Assembly (NCBI RefSeq): GCF_002796985.1
Contig: NZ_PEKX01000011.1
Span: 1 to 64,000, forward strand
DNA length: 64,000 nucleotides
From: Pseudomonas sp.
GTDB taxonomy: Bacteria > Pseudomonadota > Gammaproteobacteria > Pseudomonadales > Pseudomonadaceae
Direction: 5' to 3'
Below, one piece after another: positions 49,090 through 57,499 of the stretch (positions are counted from its first letter, which is position 1; each line of letters starts with the position of its first letter). A model generated the notes under the pieces. The model did no database searches and was not told the origin of the DNA. It worked only from the letters and a program-made list of their open reading frames with translations. A program made the translations under genes and the position numbers.

Positions 49090-52000
49090 ATGAAAACCCA
49101 TCAGCCCTTTCTGTCCGACCTGAGCCACTCCCGGCTGGCCCAGGCCATCAGCCTCGTCCTGGCCAGCATGTTCGGCCTGCGGATCATCCGCGCCGACGCC
49201 GAAGACAACGTCACCGAGACCGACACCGAGGACCTCAATCAGCCCTCCGAGGCCGGCGTCACCTTCGATCCGCCGCATCCGGAATACCTCGATATCGCCC
49301 TGCAGGCCGTGCATGACGCGCCCCAGGCATTCTCCGGCGCCTCCTTGCTGGGCGCGCCGCCGCCCATCAGCGTCATCGTTGCCGGGGGCGTGGGTATCAA
49401 CGCGGGCTCCCATGCCGAGGCCACGGTCAAGCTCGCCGCCACCAACACCAGCGGAATCAAGACCAGCGGTAACGGCACCCTGACCTTTGCCGACGGCCGT
49501 ATCGAGAGCAGCGCAGTCACTGCCGCCGCCGCGAAGGGGCAGACCGGCGTGCGCGTCGAAACCGGCGATACGCTGCTGGTGAGCGGTAGCAGCATCATCC
49601 TGGACCCGAAGACGGCCGCCGGTGCGGCCATCACCACCAACGACCTGACCGCCGTGAAGGTCGATGCCAATGGCGAACTGCGCCTGACCGGCAGCGACGT
49701 ACTGGTCGGCGGTGGCGCCAAAGGCAGCAACAACCGCGGGATAGTGGTCGAGCAAGGGCTGCTGGAAATGTCCGGCGGTTCCGTCACCACCCAATCCTGG
49801 GGTTCGGTGGGCATCCAGGTCGAAAAAGGCGGCAGTGCCGTCCTCGATAACGGCCTGAGCGTTTCCACCAGCGGTGCGCGCAGCACTACCAGCGGGGGCG
49901 CCCACGGGGTGCGCGTAACGGGTAACGGCAGTTCCCTGCGGGGCAGCGATATCTCCGTCAGCACCGTCGGAGGCTCCGCCTATGGCGTTCGCGCCGACGA
50001 TGGCGCCCAGGTCAGCCTGGCAAACAGCAACGTCAGTACCACCGGCGGCAATGGCCACGCTGTTCTAGCCGATGATGCCGGCACCCACGTCAGCATCGAT
50101 GGCGGCGCGTTGACTACCAGCGGCAAGGGCTCGGTGGGCATCTGGGCGCGCGACGGCGCACAGGTAGAAATCGCCGATACGACCATCCGCACCAGCGGCG
50201 CAGCGGTTTCCAGCGCGGCCCCGGTGGACGATGAAAAAACCCTCAGCCTGAGCCATGGCCTGCTGGCCAGCGGAGCGGGCAGCCAGATCGATGCCAGCGG
50301 CGCCCTCCTGGATATTGCCGGCGGCAGTGCCAGCGCCGCCCGCGCCGAGGATGGCGGCAGGATCAGCCTGACCGACAGCGACATTGCCGTCAGCGGCGTA
50401 GCGACCAGTACCACCACCACAGCGGCACTGCATGCCACCAGCGGTGGCAGCATCGAAGCCTCCGGCAACCAGATCGTCAGCAGCGGCAACAACGTTGGCG
50501 GCGCCCGCGCCGAGGGACCCGGCAGCAGCATCAGCCTGGCGGACGGCAGCATCACCGTTCGTGGCGCGGGCAGCGTTGCCAACCCCGCGGCCGGCGCCCG
50601 TGCCATGGCCGGCGCCAGCGTTAGCCTCAGCGATATCACACTCGACGTGCACGGCCTGACCTACGGGCATGGCGTGTCCGTCGAGGGCGCTGGCTCAACC
50701 GCCACGGTCGATCATTCCAGCATCGCCGTGGACGGCAACCGTGCCATCGGCGTGAACATCAGCGCTGGCGGCCACGCCAAGGTCGACAACAGCAGCATCG
50801 CGGTCGATGCCCAGGCCGGCGGCGCTGGACCCTGGTCGCCCGGCGTGCTGGTCGAGGGCGCGGGTTCGGGACTGGAGATGACCGACAGCGACGTTCGCAC
50901 CTCGCAGAAAGCCAGCTATGGGCTGCAAGTGCGCGAAGGCGCGACTGCCGAAGTCACCGGCGGCAAGATCAGTACCGCGGGCAACTACTCCACCGCCGCA
51001 GCCGCCGGGAGCTCCAGCACTGCTGCGCCCGGCTCCAGCCTGACCCTGAACCAGGTGACCGTACACACCAGCGGCAACGACAATGCCATGGGCGTGATTG
51101 CCGACCTGGGCGCCACCGTGACCGTCCACGGTGGCTCGGTCACCACCACCGGCAGCGGCTCGCCAGCCGCCGGCAACCTCACCTTCCCCCACGGCCTCGC
51201 CGCCCGTAACCCCGGCGCCCTGCTGGTGGCAGACGGCACCAGCGTGCTGACTCAGGGCTCGCAGGCCTACGGCGCCGCCGTGGACGATGGCGGCAGCATG
51301 GTCCTGGACAACCTCAGCGTGAAGACCGAGGGCGAGTACTCCGTGGGCCTCTATGCCGGGATCGGCTCCGCCAAGCCGGGAGCGGTCAGCCTCAGCGCCG
51401 ACCACGTCACGGTGCAAACCCTGGGCGACCACGCCACCGGCGCACTGGTCAGCCGGCAATACAAGGACGAGAGCGCCACACTGGACCTGAGCAACACCAG
51501 CATCGCCACCACAGGCGCCCAGTCCCATGGGCTGCGGGCGGAGTCCGGCGGTACGCTCAGCGCTCTGAACAGCACGGTATCGGTCAGCGGCGAACAGGCC
51601 CTGGGCGTACTCGCCAATAACACCGCCAGCGCGCGGCTGGACAATGTCAGCGTCGGCACCTCTGGTGCACTGGGCCACGGTGTGGTCGCCAAAAACGCCG
51701 GCAGCGTGGAAGCCGACCGCCTCGTGGTCAACGCCAGCGGCGACCAGTCCGCCGCGCTCTACGCCCAGGGCACCGACGCGCAACCCGGCCGGATCCGCAT
51801 CGACCACGGCTCGCTGAGCAACCGCGACGGCGCCACCATTGCCACCGCCGGGGCCGCCGAGATCGCTCTCAGCCACAGCCTGGCCGGCGGCAGCGGGCAA
51901 TGGCTGAACGTCGACGAATCCGTCGCCAACGATGGCAGCGTCATCCCCGACATGGGCACCGGCCAGTGGCAAGGCGTGGGCAGCAGCGTGGCGGCCGCAG

Positions 52001-53685
52001 GCAAGGCGCGCATCGACCTGAGCACCTCCATCGTCAGCGGCTCAGCGAAAACCGCCGCCGGCAGCCAGTCGGACGTCACCCTTCGGGACAGCAGCCTGTG
52101 GCAGCTCACCGGCAACTCCAACCTGAGCAGCCTGAGCAACACTGCCAGCCTGATCGATTTCAGCGCCGACGGTGGTTACAAGACCCTCACCACCAACGAT
52201 TATCACGGCGCCAATGGCACCCTGGCCCTGAATACCTACCTGTACAAGGACGACTCGCCGTCCGACCAGTTGGTGATCGACGGCGGCGAGGCCAGCGGTG
52301 AGAGCAACCTGCTGATCAAGAACACCGGCGGCCCTGGCGCCCTGACCCAGGGCAACGGCATCAAGGTGGTGGACGCGGTGAACGGCGGCACCACCGAAAC
52401 CGAAGCCTTCCGCCTGCTCAACCGGGTCAAGGCCGGCCCCTACGAGTACACCCTGCACCGCGCCAGCCTGGACGACAGCAACGGCGAAGCCTGGTACCTG
52501 CGTTCCACCCAGGATGCGGCGCCGGTAGACCCCGTGGACCCTGTCGATCCGGTCGATCCGGTCAATCCGGTCGATCCCGTGGACCCGGTAACGCCAGTTG
52601 ATCCGGGCGATCCGCTCGGCCCGGTCCCCCCCAGCGGCCCGACAACTCCTGTCATACCGGATACACCGCGCCCCACCCCGGCACCGCAGAGAGCCAACTA
52701 CCGCGCCGAGACCTCGCTCTACAGCGCCCTCCCCGCCATGGCCCTGAACTACAGCCGCGCACTGGTCGACACCCTGCACGAGCGCGTCGGCGAGGAACGG
52801 CGCAATGTCACCGACCCGCTACCCGCTGAAGAGGTGGACACCTATGGCCCGTCCCTGGGCTGGGGCCGGCTGATCAACCAGAAAGGCAGCGCCAGCCTGG
52901 GCAATGGAGCTGACTACGACTACCGCATCCAGGCCTTCCAGGTCGGCGCAGACCTCTACCGCAACGAAGACATCGATGGCAGCACCGACCAGGCCGGGCT
53001 CTCGCTGCAGGCTGGGCGTATCAAGGGCAACGTCGACCACGCCGACGGCCGGGACGCCGGCGACGACACCCTGCGCTCCTACGGCATCGGTGGTTACTGG
53101 ACCCACTTCGGGCCCAAGGGCTGGTACCTGGACGGTGTGCTGCAGTTCAACCGCTTCGACATCCAGGCGCGGCCCAATGACGCCGACTCACTGAAAACCC
53201 GCGGGCACGGTATCACCGCCTCACTGGAAGGCGGCTACCCGCTGAAGCTCGACTCCGACAAGAACCTGCACGTCGAGCCGCAAGCCCAGCTGATCGTCAG
53301 CAAGCTGAAACTCGATGACAGCCACGACGATGCCGCCGACGTGCGCTTCGAGGATGTCGACTCGCTGACCGGCCGTCTGGGCGTGCGCGTCGACAAGGAC
53401 TGGTTCCGCGAGGACGACAAGGGCAAGCAGCAGCGCACCAGCATCTGGGTCCGTCCGAGCGTGTGGCACGAGTTCAAGGGCAAGGCCAAGACCGAATTTT
53501 CCTCGGCGGACGGCTACATCCCCTTCGGCACCGACATGGACGGCAGCTGGGGCGAACTCAACATCGGCGTCGACTACCAGCTCAACGACCGCACCAGCGT
53601 CACCGGCTCGCTGGGTTACCAGCGGGCGCTGGACGGTGACGGCCGCAGCTACGAGGGAATCCTCGGCTTCAAGGTGAAGTTCTGA
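49090..53685 (+). CDS. Classical (type Va) autotransporter adhesin with beta-helix passenger
   Basis: A 1,531-residue surface protein with no Cys at all. Residues 1-37 form an atypical signal (LAQAISLVLASMFGLRIIRADA). The passenger, about 45-1145, is made of short repeats such as GSSVSLANSNVSTTGGNGHAVLADDAG-like blades (xxVxxxGxGSxGxxAxxGaxVxxxxxxVxTxG), typical of a right-handed beta-helix. A (PVDP)n linker follows at about 1148-1175. The autotransporter barrel is about 1210-1531, ending LGFKVKF. The ATG at 49090 has GGAGG upstream; 54 open codons precede it without support. A 68-aa gene follows 72 bp later. Function as an adhesin is inferred. Confidence 0.92.
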   Translation: MKTHQPFLSDLSHSRLAQAISLVLASMFGLRIIRADAEDNVTETDTEDLNQPSEAGVTFDPPHPEYLDIALQAVHDAPQAFSGASLLGAPPPISVIVAGGVGINAGSHAEATVKLAATNTSGIKTSGNGTLTFADGRIESSAVTAAAAKGQTGVRVETGDTLLVSGSSIILDPKTAAGAAITTNDLTAVKVDANGELRLTGSDVLVGGGAKGSNNRGIVVEQGLLEMSGGSVTTQSWGSVGIQVEKGGSAVLDNGLSVSTSGARSTTSGGAHGVRVTGNGSSLRGSDISVSTVGGSAYGVRADDGAQVSLANSNVSTTGGNGHAVLADDAGTHVSIDGGALTTSGKGSVGIWARDGAQVEIADTTIRTSGAAVSSAAPVDDEKTLSLSHGLLASGAGSQIDASGALLDIAGGSASAARAEDGGRISLTDSDIAVSGVATSTTTTAALHATSGGSIEASGNQIVSSGNNVGGARAEGPGSSISLADGSITVRGAGSVANPAAGARAMAGASVSLSDITLDVHGLTYGHGVSVEGAGSTATVDHSSIAVDGNRAIGVNISAGGHAKVDNSSIAVDAQAGGAGPWSPGVLVEGAGSGLEMTDSDVRTSQKASYGLQVREGATAEVTGGKISTAGNYSTAAAAGSSSTAAPGSSLTLNQVTVHTSGNDNAMGVIADLGATVTVHGGSVTTTGSGSPAAGNLTFPHGLAARNPGALLVADGTSVLTQGSQAYGAAVDDGGSMVLDNLSVKTEGEYSVGLYAGIGSAKPGAVSLSADHVTVQTLGDHATGALVSRQYKDESATLDLSNTSIATTGAQSHGLRAESGGTLSALNSTVSVSGEQALGVLANNTASARLDNVSVGTSGALGHGVVAKNAGSVEADRLVVNASGDQSAALYAQGTDAQPGRIRIDHGSLSNRDGATIATAGAAEIALSHSLAGGSGQWLNVDESVANDGSVIPDMGTGQWQGVGSSVAAAGKARIDLSTSIVSGSAKTAAGSQSDVTLRDSSLWQLTGNSNLSSLSNTASLIDFSADGGYKTLTTNDYHGANGTLALNTYLYKDDSPSDQLVIDGGEASGESNLLIKNTGGPGALTQGNGIKVVDAVNGGTTETEAFRLLNRVKAGPYEYTLHRASLDDSNGEAWYLRSTQDAAPVDPVDPVDPVDPVNPVDPVDPVTPVDPGDPLGPVPPSGPTTPVIPDTPRPTPAPQRANYRAETSLYSALPAMALNYSRALVDTLHERVGEERRNVTDPLPAEEVDTYGPSLGWGRLINQKGSASLGNGADYDYRIQAFQVGADLYRNEDIDGSTDQAGLSLQAGRIKGNVDHADGRDAGDDTLRSYGIGGYWTHFGPKGWYLDGVLQFNRFDIQARPNDADSLKTRGHGITASLEGGYPLKLDSDKNLHVEPQAQLIVSKLKLDDSHDDAADVRFEDVDSLTGRLGVRVDKDWFREDDKGKQQRTSIWVRPSVWHEFKGKAKTEFSSADGYIPFGTDMDGSWGELNIGVDYQLNDRTSVTGSLGYQRALDGDGRSYEGILGFKVKF
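52533..52610 (+). repeat. Tandem hexa/nonanucleotide repeat encoding (PVDP)n
   Basis: GTCGATCCG-type units repeat with small changes and encode PVDPVDPVDPVDPVNPVDP. The repeats could change copy number in frame and alter the stalk between passenger and barrel. Confidence 0.8.
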
Positions 53686-53696
53686 GCCTCAGCCCC

Positions 53697-53720
53697 GACG
53701 GCGCGGCCTGTCGCGCCGTC
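53697..53720 (+). terminator. GC-rich hairpin between the autotransporter and the second small gene
   Basis: GACGGCGCG-GCCTGT-CGCGCCGTC is a perfect 9-bp stem, 11 bases after the autotransporter stop, followed by TTTCCTTTCC. It could attenuate read-through into the 68-aa gene. Confidence 0.6.
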
Positions 53721-53740
53721 TTTCCTTTCCTTTCCTTTCC
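53721..53740 (+). repeat. Pentanucleotide simple repeat (TTTCC)4
   Basis: Four perfect TTTCC units lie between the hairpin and the ribosome-binding site (GGAG) of the second small gene. Slippage would change leader spacing without changing a reading frame. Confidence 0.9.
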
Positions 53741-53757
53741 ACGTACCGGAGATCGCC

Positions 53758-53964
53758 ATGCAACCCCCTGACATCCGCGCACTGCGCACCGTCCGCTCCA
53801 CCTCGTACAACAACGAAATCGCCGCCGAACTGCTGTGCGAACTGTCGTCCTGCAACGTCAGCGAAGAACAGGCCCGCCGCATCCGCTGCGCCGCCCGCCA
53901 ACTGCTGCGCGATGCCGATGCGCTGGAAGGCGCCTACCAGCAGATGGCTTCGCCGCACCATTGA
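53758..53964 (+). CDS. Conserved 68-aa protein downstream of the autotransporter (copy 2)
   Basis: A 68-residue paralogue of the protein at 46996, starting MQPPDIRALRTVRSTSYNNE. The same two-helix pattern and the core NNEIAAELL.EL and RCAARQLL.DA.ALE are kept; the loop in the middle (SSCNVSEEQA) differs most and has two extra Cys-containing positions. GGAG is seven bases before the ATG. A strong terminator follows 33 bp after the stop. No known family is recognised. Confidence 0.85.
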   Translation: MQPPDIRALRTVRSTSYNNEIAAELLCELSSCNVSEEQARRIRCAARQLLRDADALEGAYQQMASPHH

Positions 53965-53997
53965 GCCCGCACCTGCGGTTTTACATCGGAATGAAAT

Positions 53998-54021
53998 AGC
54001 CCCGCTTACGCGGGGCTTTTT
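53998..54021 (+). terminator. Terminator at the end of the adhesin locus
   Basis: AGCCCCGC-TTAC-GCGGGGCT followed by five T closes the autotransporter / small-gene unit, 33 bp after the small gene's stop. The SulP gene is convergent. Confidence 0.9.
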
Positions 54022-54044
54022 GCTTTCGCAGGAGCGACCGGCGC

Positions 54045-55490
54045 TCAGGCGTGCTGCGCGCCCGCCCGCTTGAGCAACTGCTTGCAGCGCTCGGACAGGT
54101 GCACCACCCGCAGGTGCTTGCCGGCCTTGCTGTAGCGCTCGCGCAGGGTCATCAGCGCGGCGATGGCCGAGTAGTCGACGAAGCTCAGGTGCGCACAGTC
54201 CAGGGTAACCTGCTGCGGGTCACCCGCCGGGTCGAACTGGTTGAGGAACGCTGTGGTGGAAGCGAAGAACAGCGTGCCGTGGACGCGGTACAGCTTGCTG
54301 CCATCGGCCTCGTCATGGATGTCCGCGTATAGCTCGCGGGCATGCTTCCAGGCGAAATCCAGCGCGGCCACGACGATGCCGCAGAACACCGCCACGGCGA
54401 GGTCCGTCGCCACGGTGATCGCGGTCACCGCGATGATCACCAGCACATCGCTGCGCGGCACCTTGTTGATGACTCGCAGCGAAGCCCAGGCGAAAGTCTG
54501 CTGCGACACCACGAACATCACCCCCACCAGCGCGGCCAGCGGGATACGCTCGATCAGCGGGGCGAGGAACAGCACGAAGAGCAGGATCATCACCCCGGCC
54601 ACCACGCCGGAGAGCCGGCCGCGGCCGCCGGAGCTGAGGTTGATCACGGTCTGCCCGATCATCGCGCAACCTCCCATGCCGCCAAACAGCCCGGAAACGA
54701 TGTTGGCACCACCCAGCGCCACGCACTCGCGGTCCGGGAAGCCACGGGTCTCGGTGATTTCGTCAGTGAGGTTGAGCGTCAGCAGGGTTTCCAGGATGCC
54801 GACCATGGCCATGAGGAAGGCGTAGGGCGCAATGATCCGCAGGGTTTCCAGGTTCCAGGGAATGTCCGGCCACGCGAACTGCGGCAGGCCGCCAGCGATG
54901 TGCGCCATGTCGCCCAGGGTGCGGGTCGGCAGGCCGAGCAGGTAGACCGCCAGCCCGACGCCGAGGATCGCCACCAGCGCCGGCGGCACCGCGCGGGTCA
55001 GCTTCGGCAGCAGATAGACCACCGCCATGGTCAGCGCCACCAGCCCCAGCATCACGTACAGCGGGATGCCGCTGAGCCAATGCTCGCCGTCCTTGAAGTG
55101 CTCCAACTGAGCCAGGGCGATAACGATCGCCAGGCCGTTGACGAAGCCCAGCATCACCGGGTGCGGCACCATGCGCACCAGCTTGCCCAGGCGCAGCAGG
55201 CCGAACAGGATCATCACCACCCCGCCCAGCAACACGGTGGCCAGCAGGTACTGCACGCCGTGCTGGACGACCAGCGCGACGATCACCACCGCCATTGAAC
55301 CGGCGGCGCCGGAAACCATGCCGGGACGGCCGCCGAACAGCGCGGTGAGGGTGCAGAGGATGAAGGCGCCGTACAACCCCATCAGCGGATTGAGGTGGGC
55401 GACCAGGGCGAAGGCGATGCACTCGGGCACCAGCGCGAAGGACGTGGTGAGTCCGGCCAGGACATCGGCACGCAGGCGGGCGGGTTTCAT
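54045..55490 (-). CDS. SulP-family anion transporter with STAS domain
   Basis: A 481-residue inner-membrane permease of the SLC26/SulP group: about 10-14 helices to residue 390, starting DVLAGLTTSFALVPECIAFALVAHLNPLMGLYGAF, then a C-terminal STAS domain (VTLDCAHLSFVDYSAIAALMTLRERY). GGCAMIGQTVINLSSGGRGRLSG is a family signature. It is short for a sulfate permease and resembles members that carry bicarbonate or other anions, so the substrate is open. It is convergent with the adhesin locus and unrelated to the efflux locus upstream by function. Confidence 0.88.
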   Translation of the reverse strand: MKPARLRADVLAGLTTSFALVPECIAFALVAHLNPLMGLYGAFILCTLTALFGGRPGMVSGAAGSMAVVIVALVVQHGVQYLLATVLLGGVVMILFGLLRLGKLVRMVPHPVMLGFVNGLAIVIALAQLEHFKDGEHWLSGIPLYVMLGLVALTMAVVYLLPKLTRAVPPALVAILGVGLAVYLLGLPTRTLGDMAHIAGGLPQFAWPDIPWNLETLRIIAPYAFLMAMVGILETLLTLNLTDEITETRGFPDRECVALGGANIVSGLFGGMGGCAMIGQTVINLSSGGRGRLSGVVAGVMILLFVLFLAPLIERIPLAALVGVMFVVSQQTFAWASLRVINKVPRSDVLVIIAVTAITVATDLAVAVFCGIVVAALDFAWKHARELYADIHDEADGSKLYRVHGTLFFASTTAFLNQFDPAGDPQQVTLDCAHLSFVDYSAIAALMTLRERYSKAGKHLRVVHLSERCKQLLKRAGAQHA

Positions 55491-55579
55491 TTTTCTACTC
55501 GGAAGCGGGGATCACGAAGGGCCGGCAATGGTACGGAAATCCGCCGCGCCCGGCCAGCCGCTGGCCCCGCACGGCACCA

Positions 55580-56143
55580 TCAGGGCTGGGGCTGTACCAG
55601 TGCACCGTTGAGGAACAACTGCTCCAGCACCTGAGCGGAGCTGGAGCTGGCCGCGCGGCCATAGCGCTCGGCATCGACCATGCCGTAGAGCATCGAGAGG
55701 AAGAGTTCGGTGAACACCGCGGCGGTGATGTCGATGCGCAGCACACCGCTCTGCTGGCCGCGCAGGAAGAAGGCATCCACCGCCTCGGTGTAGTAGCTCC
55801 AGCGCTCGGTCGTCGCCTCCATGTCGAAGTTCTCGGCGCGGTACTGGAACAGCAGGAAGTTCAGCATGTCGCGGTGCTTGAGGTGCTCGGCGATCAGCCG
55901 GCGCAGCGCCTCCAGCGGCTCGGCCTGCTGCAGCCCGGAGGCTTCGAGGATCTGCCGGATCACCACGTGGCCGTAGTCCTCCAGCATCGTCATCAGCCCG
56001 TCGCGGGTGCCGCAGAAACGGTGCAGCGTCGCCTTGCTCACCCCCGCCGACTCCGCCAGCTCCTTCAACGTCGCCCGTGGGCGGTCGACGATGGCGACGG
56101 CCAGCGCCTTGAGCAGACGTTCATCATGGGCGGAGAGAGTCAT
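55580..56143 (-). CDS. nfxB: Repressor of the MexCD-OprJ efflux operon
   Basis: A 187-residue TetR/LacI-like HTH repressor, the same length as P. aeruginosa NfxB. The N-terminal HTH is VDRPRATLKELAESAGVSKATLHRFCGTRD, and FFLRGQQSGVLRIDITAAVFTELF is a segment I recall from NfxB. It is divergent from mexC with 171 bp between the starts, as in P. aeruginosa. Loss of NfxB derepresses the pump in P. aeruginosa; this copy is intact. Confidence 0.92.
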   Translation of the reverse strand: MTLSAHDERLLKALAVAIVDRPRATLKELAESAGVSKATLHRFCGTRDGLMTMLEDYGHVVIRQILEASGLQQAEPLEALRRLIAEHLKHRDMLNFLLFQYRAENFDMEATTERWSYYTEAVDAFFLRGQQSGVLRIDITAAVFTELFLSMLYGMVDAERYGRAASSSSAQVLEQLFLNGALVQPQP

Positions 56144-56236
56144 TCGGAGCCTCGTGTCAGGTGGCGGATCGTCTCATTGTGCAGAAAAAGACCTCTCTTT
56201 TGAAAGGTCATGACACATTTTATACACCACAGAAGC

Positions 56237-56260
56237 AAATGAGACATTATTGACTCATTT
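56237..56260. promoter_or_regulatory. Candidate NfxB operator
   Basis: AAATGAG-N10-CTCATTT lies 54 bp upstream of the mexC start in the AT-rich nfxB-mexC interval. Related partial copies (GTCTCATTGTG near 56172, GACACATTTTA near 56210) are present closer to nfxB. An inverted repeat between the divergent genes fits NfxB binding, but contact with NfxB is inferred. Confidence 0.5.
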
Positions 56261-56314
56261 CGGATTTAAAAGGATCATACGCACCTTTCCAGATAGACAG
56301 ACCCCGGGTGAAAC

Positions 56315-57472
56315 ATGGGCAGGTTGCGTGCAGTAGGGACAATCAGTGCGCTGGTAACAGCGCTGGCACTGGCGGGTTGCGGACCATCCGGCGAGCCGCA
56401 GGCGGCCGCGGAGATGGCACGCCCGGTGGATGTGGTGGCGGTCGCGACCGAGCCTCTCACCCTGACCTCGGAGTTGCCGGGGCGTATCGAGCCGATGCGT
56501 GTCGCCGAGGTGCGGGCGCGGGTGGCGGGCATCGTCATGCAGAAGCGCTTCGAGGAAGGCGCCGACGTCAAGGCCGGCGAACTGCTGTTCCAGATCGACC
56601 CGGCGCCGCTGAAGGCCGCCGTGTCCCGCGCCGAAGGCGAACTGGCGCGCGCCCAGGCCGCGCAGCAGGAAGCCCAGGCGCGGGTGAAGCGCTACGAGCC
56701 GCTGGTGAAGATCGAAGCGGTCAGCCAGCAGGACTTCGACACCGCCACCGCCGACCTGCGCAGCGCCCAGGCTTCGGTGCGCTCGGCCCAGGCAGACCTG
56801 GAAACCGCGCGGCTGAACCTGGGCTACGCCTCGGTCAAGGCGCCGATCTCCGGGCGCATTGGCCGCGCACTGGTCACCGAAGGTGCGCTGGTCGGCCAGG
56901 GCGACGCCACGCTGATGGCGCGCATCCAGCAACTCGACCCGATCTACGCCGACTTCACCCAGCCCGTGGCCGATGCCCTGCGCCTGCGTGAGGCGCTCAA
57001 GAGCGGCAACCTCGCCGCCGGCCAGAGCCAGGCCCTGAGCCTGCGGGTCGAAGGCACGCAGTACGAGCGTCAGGGCGAGCTGTTGTTCACCGACATCTCG
57101 GTGGACCGTGGCACCGGCCAGGTCTCGCTGCGCGGCAAGTTCACCAACGCCGACGGCCTGCTGCTGCCGGGCATGTACGTGCGCGTCACCGCGCCGCAAG
57201 GCACCGACGCCAAGGCCATTCTGGTGCCGCAACGCGCCGTGCAGCGCGCCACCGACGGCACCGCCCACGTACTGGTGATCGGCGCTGATAGCCGCGTCGA
57301 GACCCGCTCGGTGCAGACCGGCGCCATGCAGGGCTCGCGCTGGCAGATCAGCCAGGGCCTGGCCAGCGGTGACCAGGTCATCGTCGGCGGCCTCACCGGC
57401 CTGCAGCCAGGCGCCAAGGTCGAAGCCCGTCACGCCCAGGAGCAACAGCAGCAACAGGCGTCGAGCCAGTAA
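56315..57472 (+). CDS. mexC: RND efflux periplasmic adaptor (MexC)
   Basis: A 385-residue membrane-fusion lipoprotein joining MexD to OprJ across the periplasm. The lipobox is TALALAGC (Cys at about residue 23). Barrel-sandwich segments LPGRIEPMRVAEVRARVAGIV and KRFEEGADVKAGELLFQIDPAPLKAAVSRAEGELARAQ flank a coiled-coil hairpin (about 95-170). Sequence closely matches P. aeruginosa MexC as remembered. GGGTGA precedes the ATG. It is first in the operon mexC-mexD-oprJ. Confidence 0.94.
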   Translation: MGRLRAVGTISALVTALALAGCGPSGEPQAAAEMARPVDVVAVATEPLTLTSELPGRIEPMRVAEVRARVAGIVMQKRFEEGADVKAGELLFQIDPAPLKAAVSRAEGELARAQAAQQEAQARVKRYEPLVKIEAVSQQDFDTATADLRSAQASVRSAQADLETARLNLGYASVKAPISGRIGRALVTEGALVGQGDATLMARIQQLDPIYADFTQPVADALRLREALKSGNLAAGQSQALSLRVEGTQYERQGELLFTDISVDRGTGQVSLRGKFTNADGLLLPGMYVRVTAPQGTDAKAILVPQRAVQRATDGTAHVLVIGADSRVETRSVQTGAMQGSRWQISQGLASGDQVIVGGLTGLQPGAKVEARHAQEQQQQQASSQ

Positions 57473-57499
57473 GGCGAGGACCGCCGCGAGGAATTTCCC

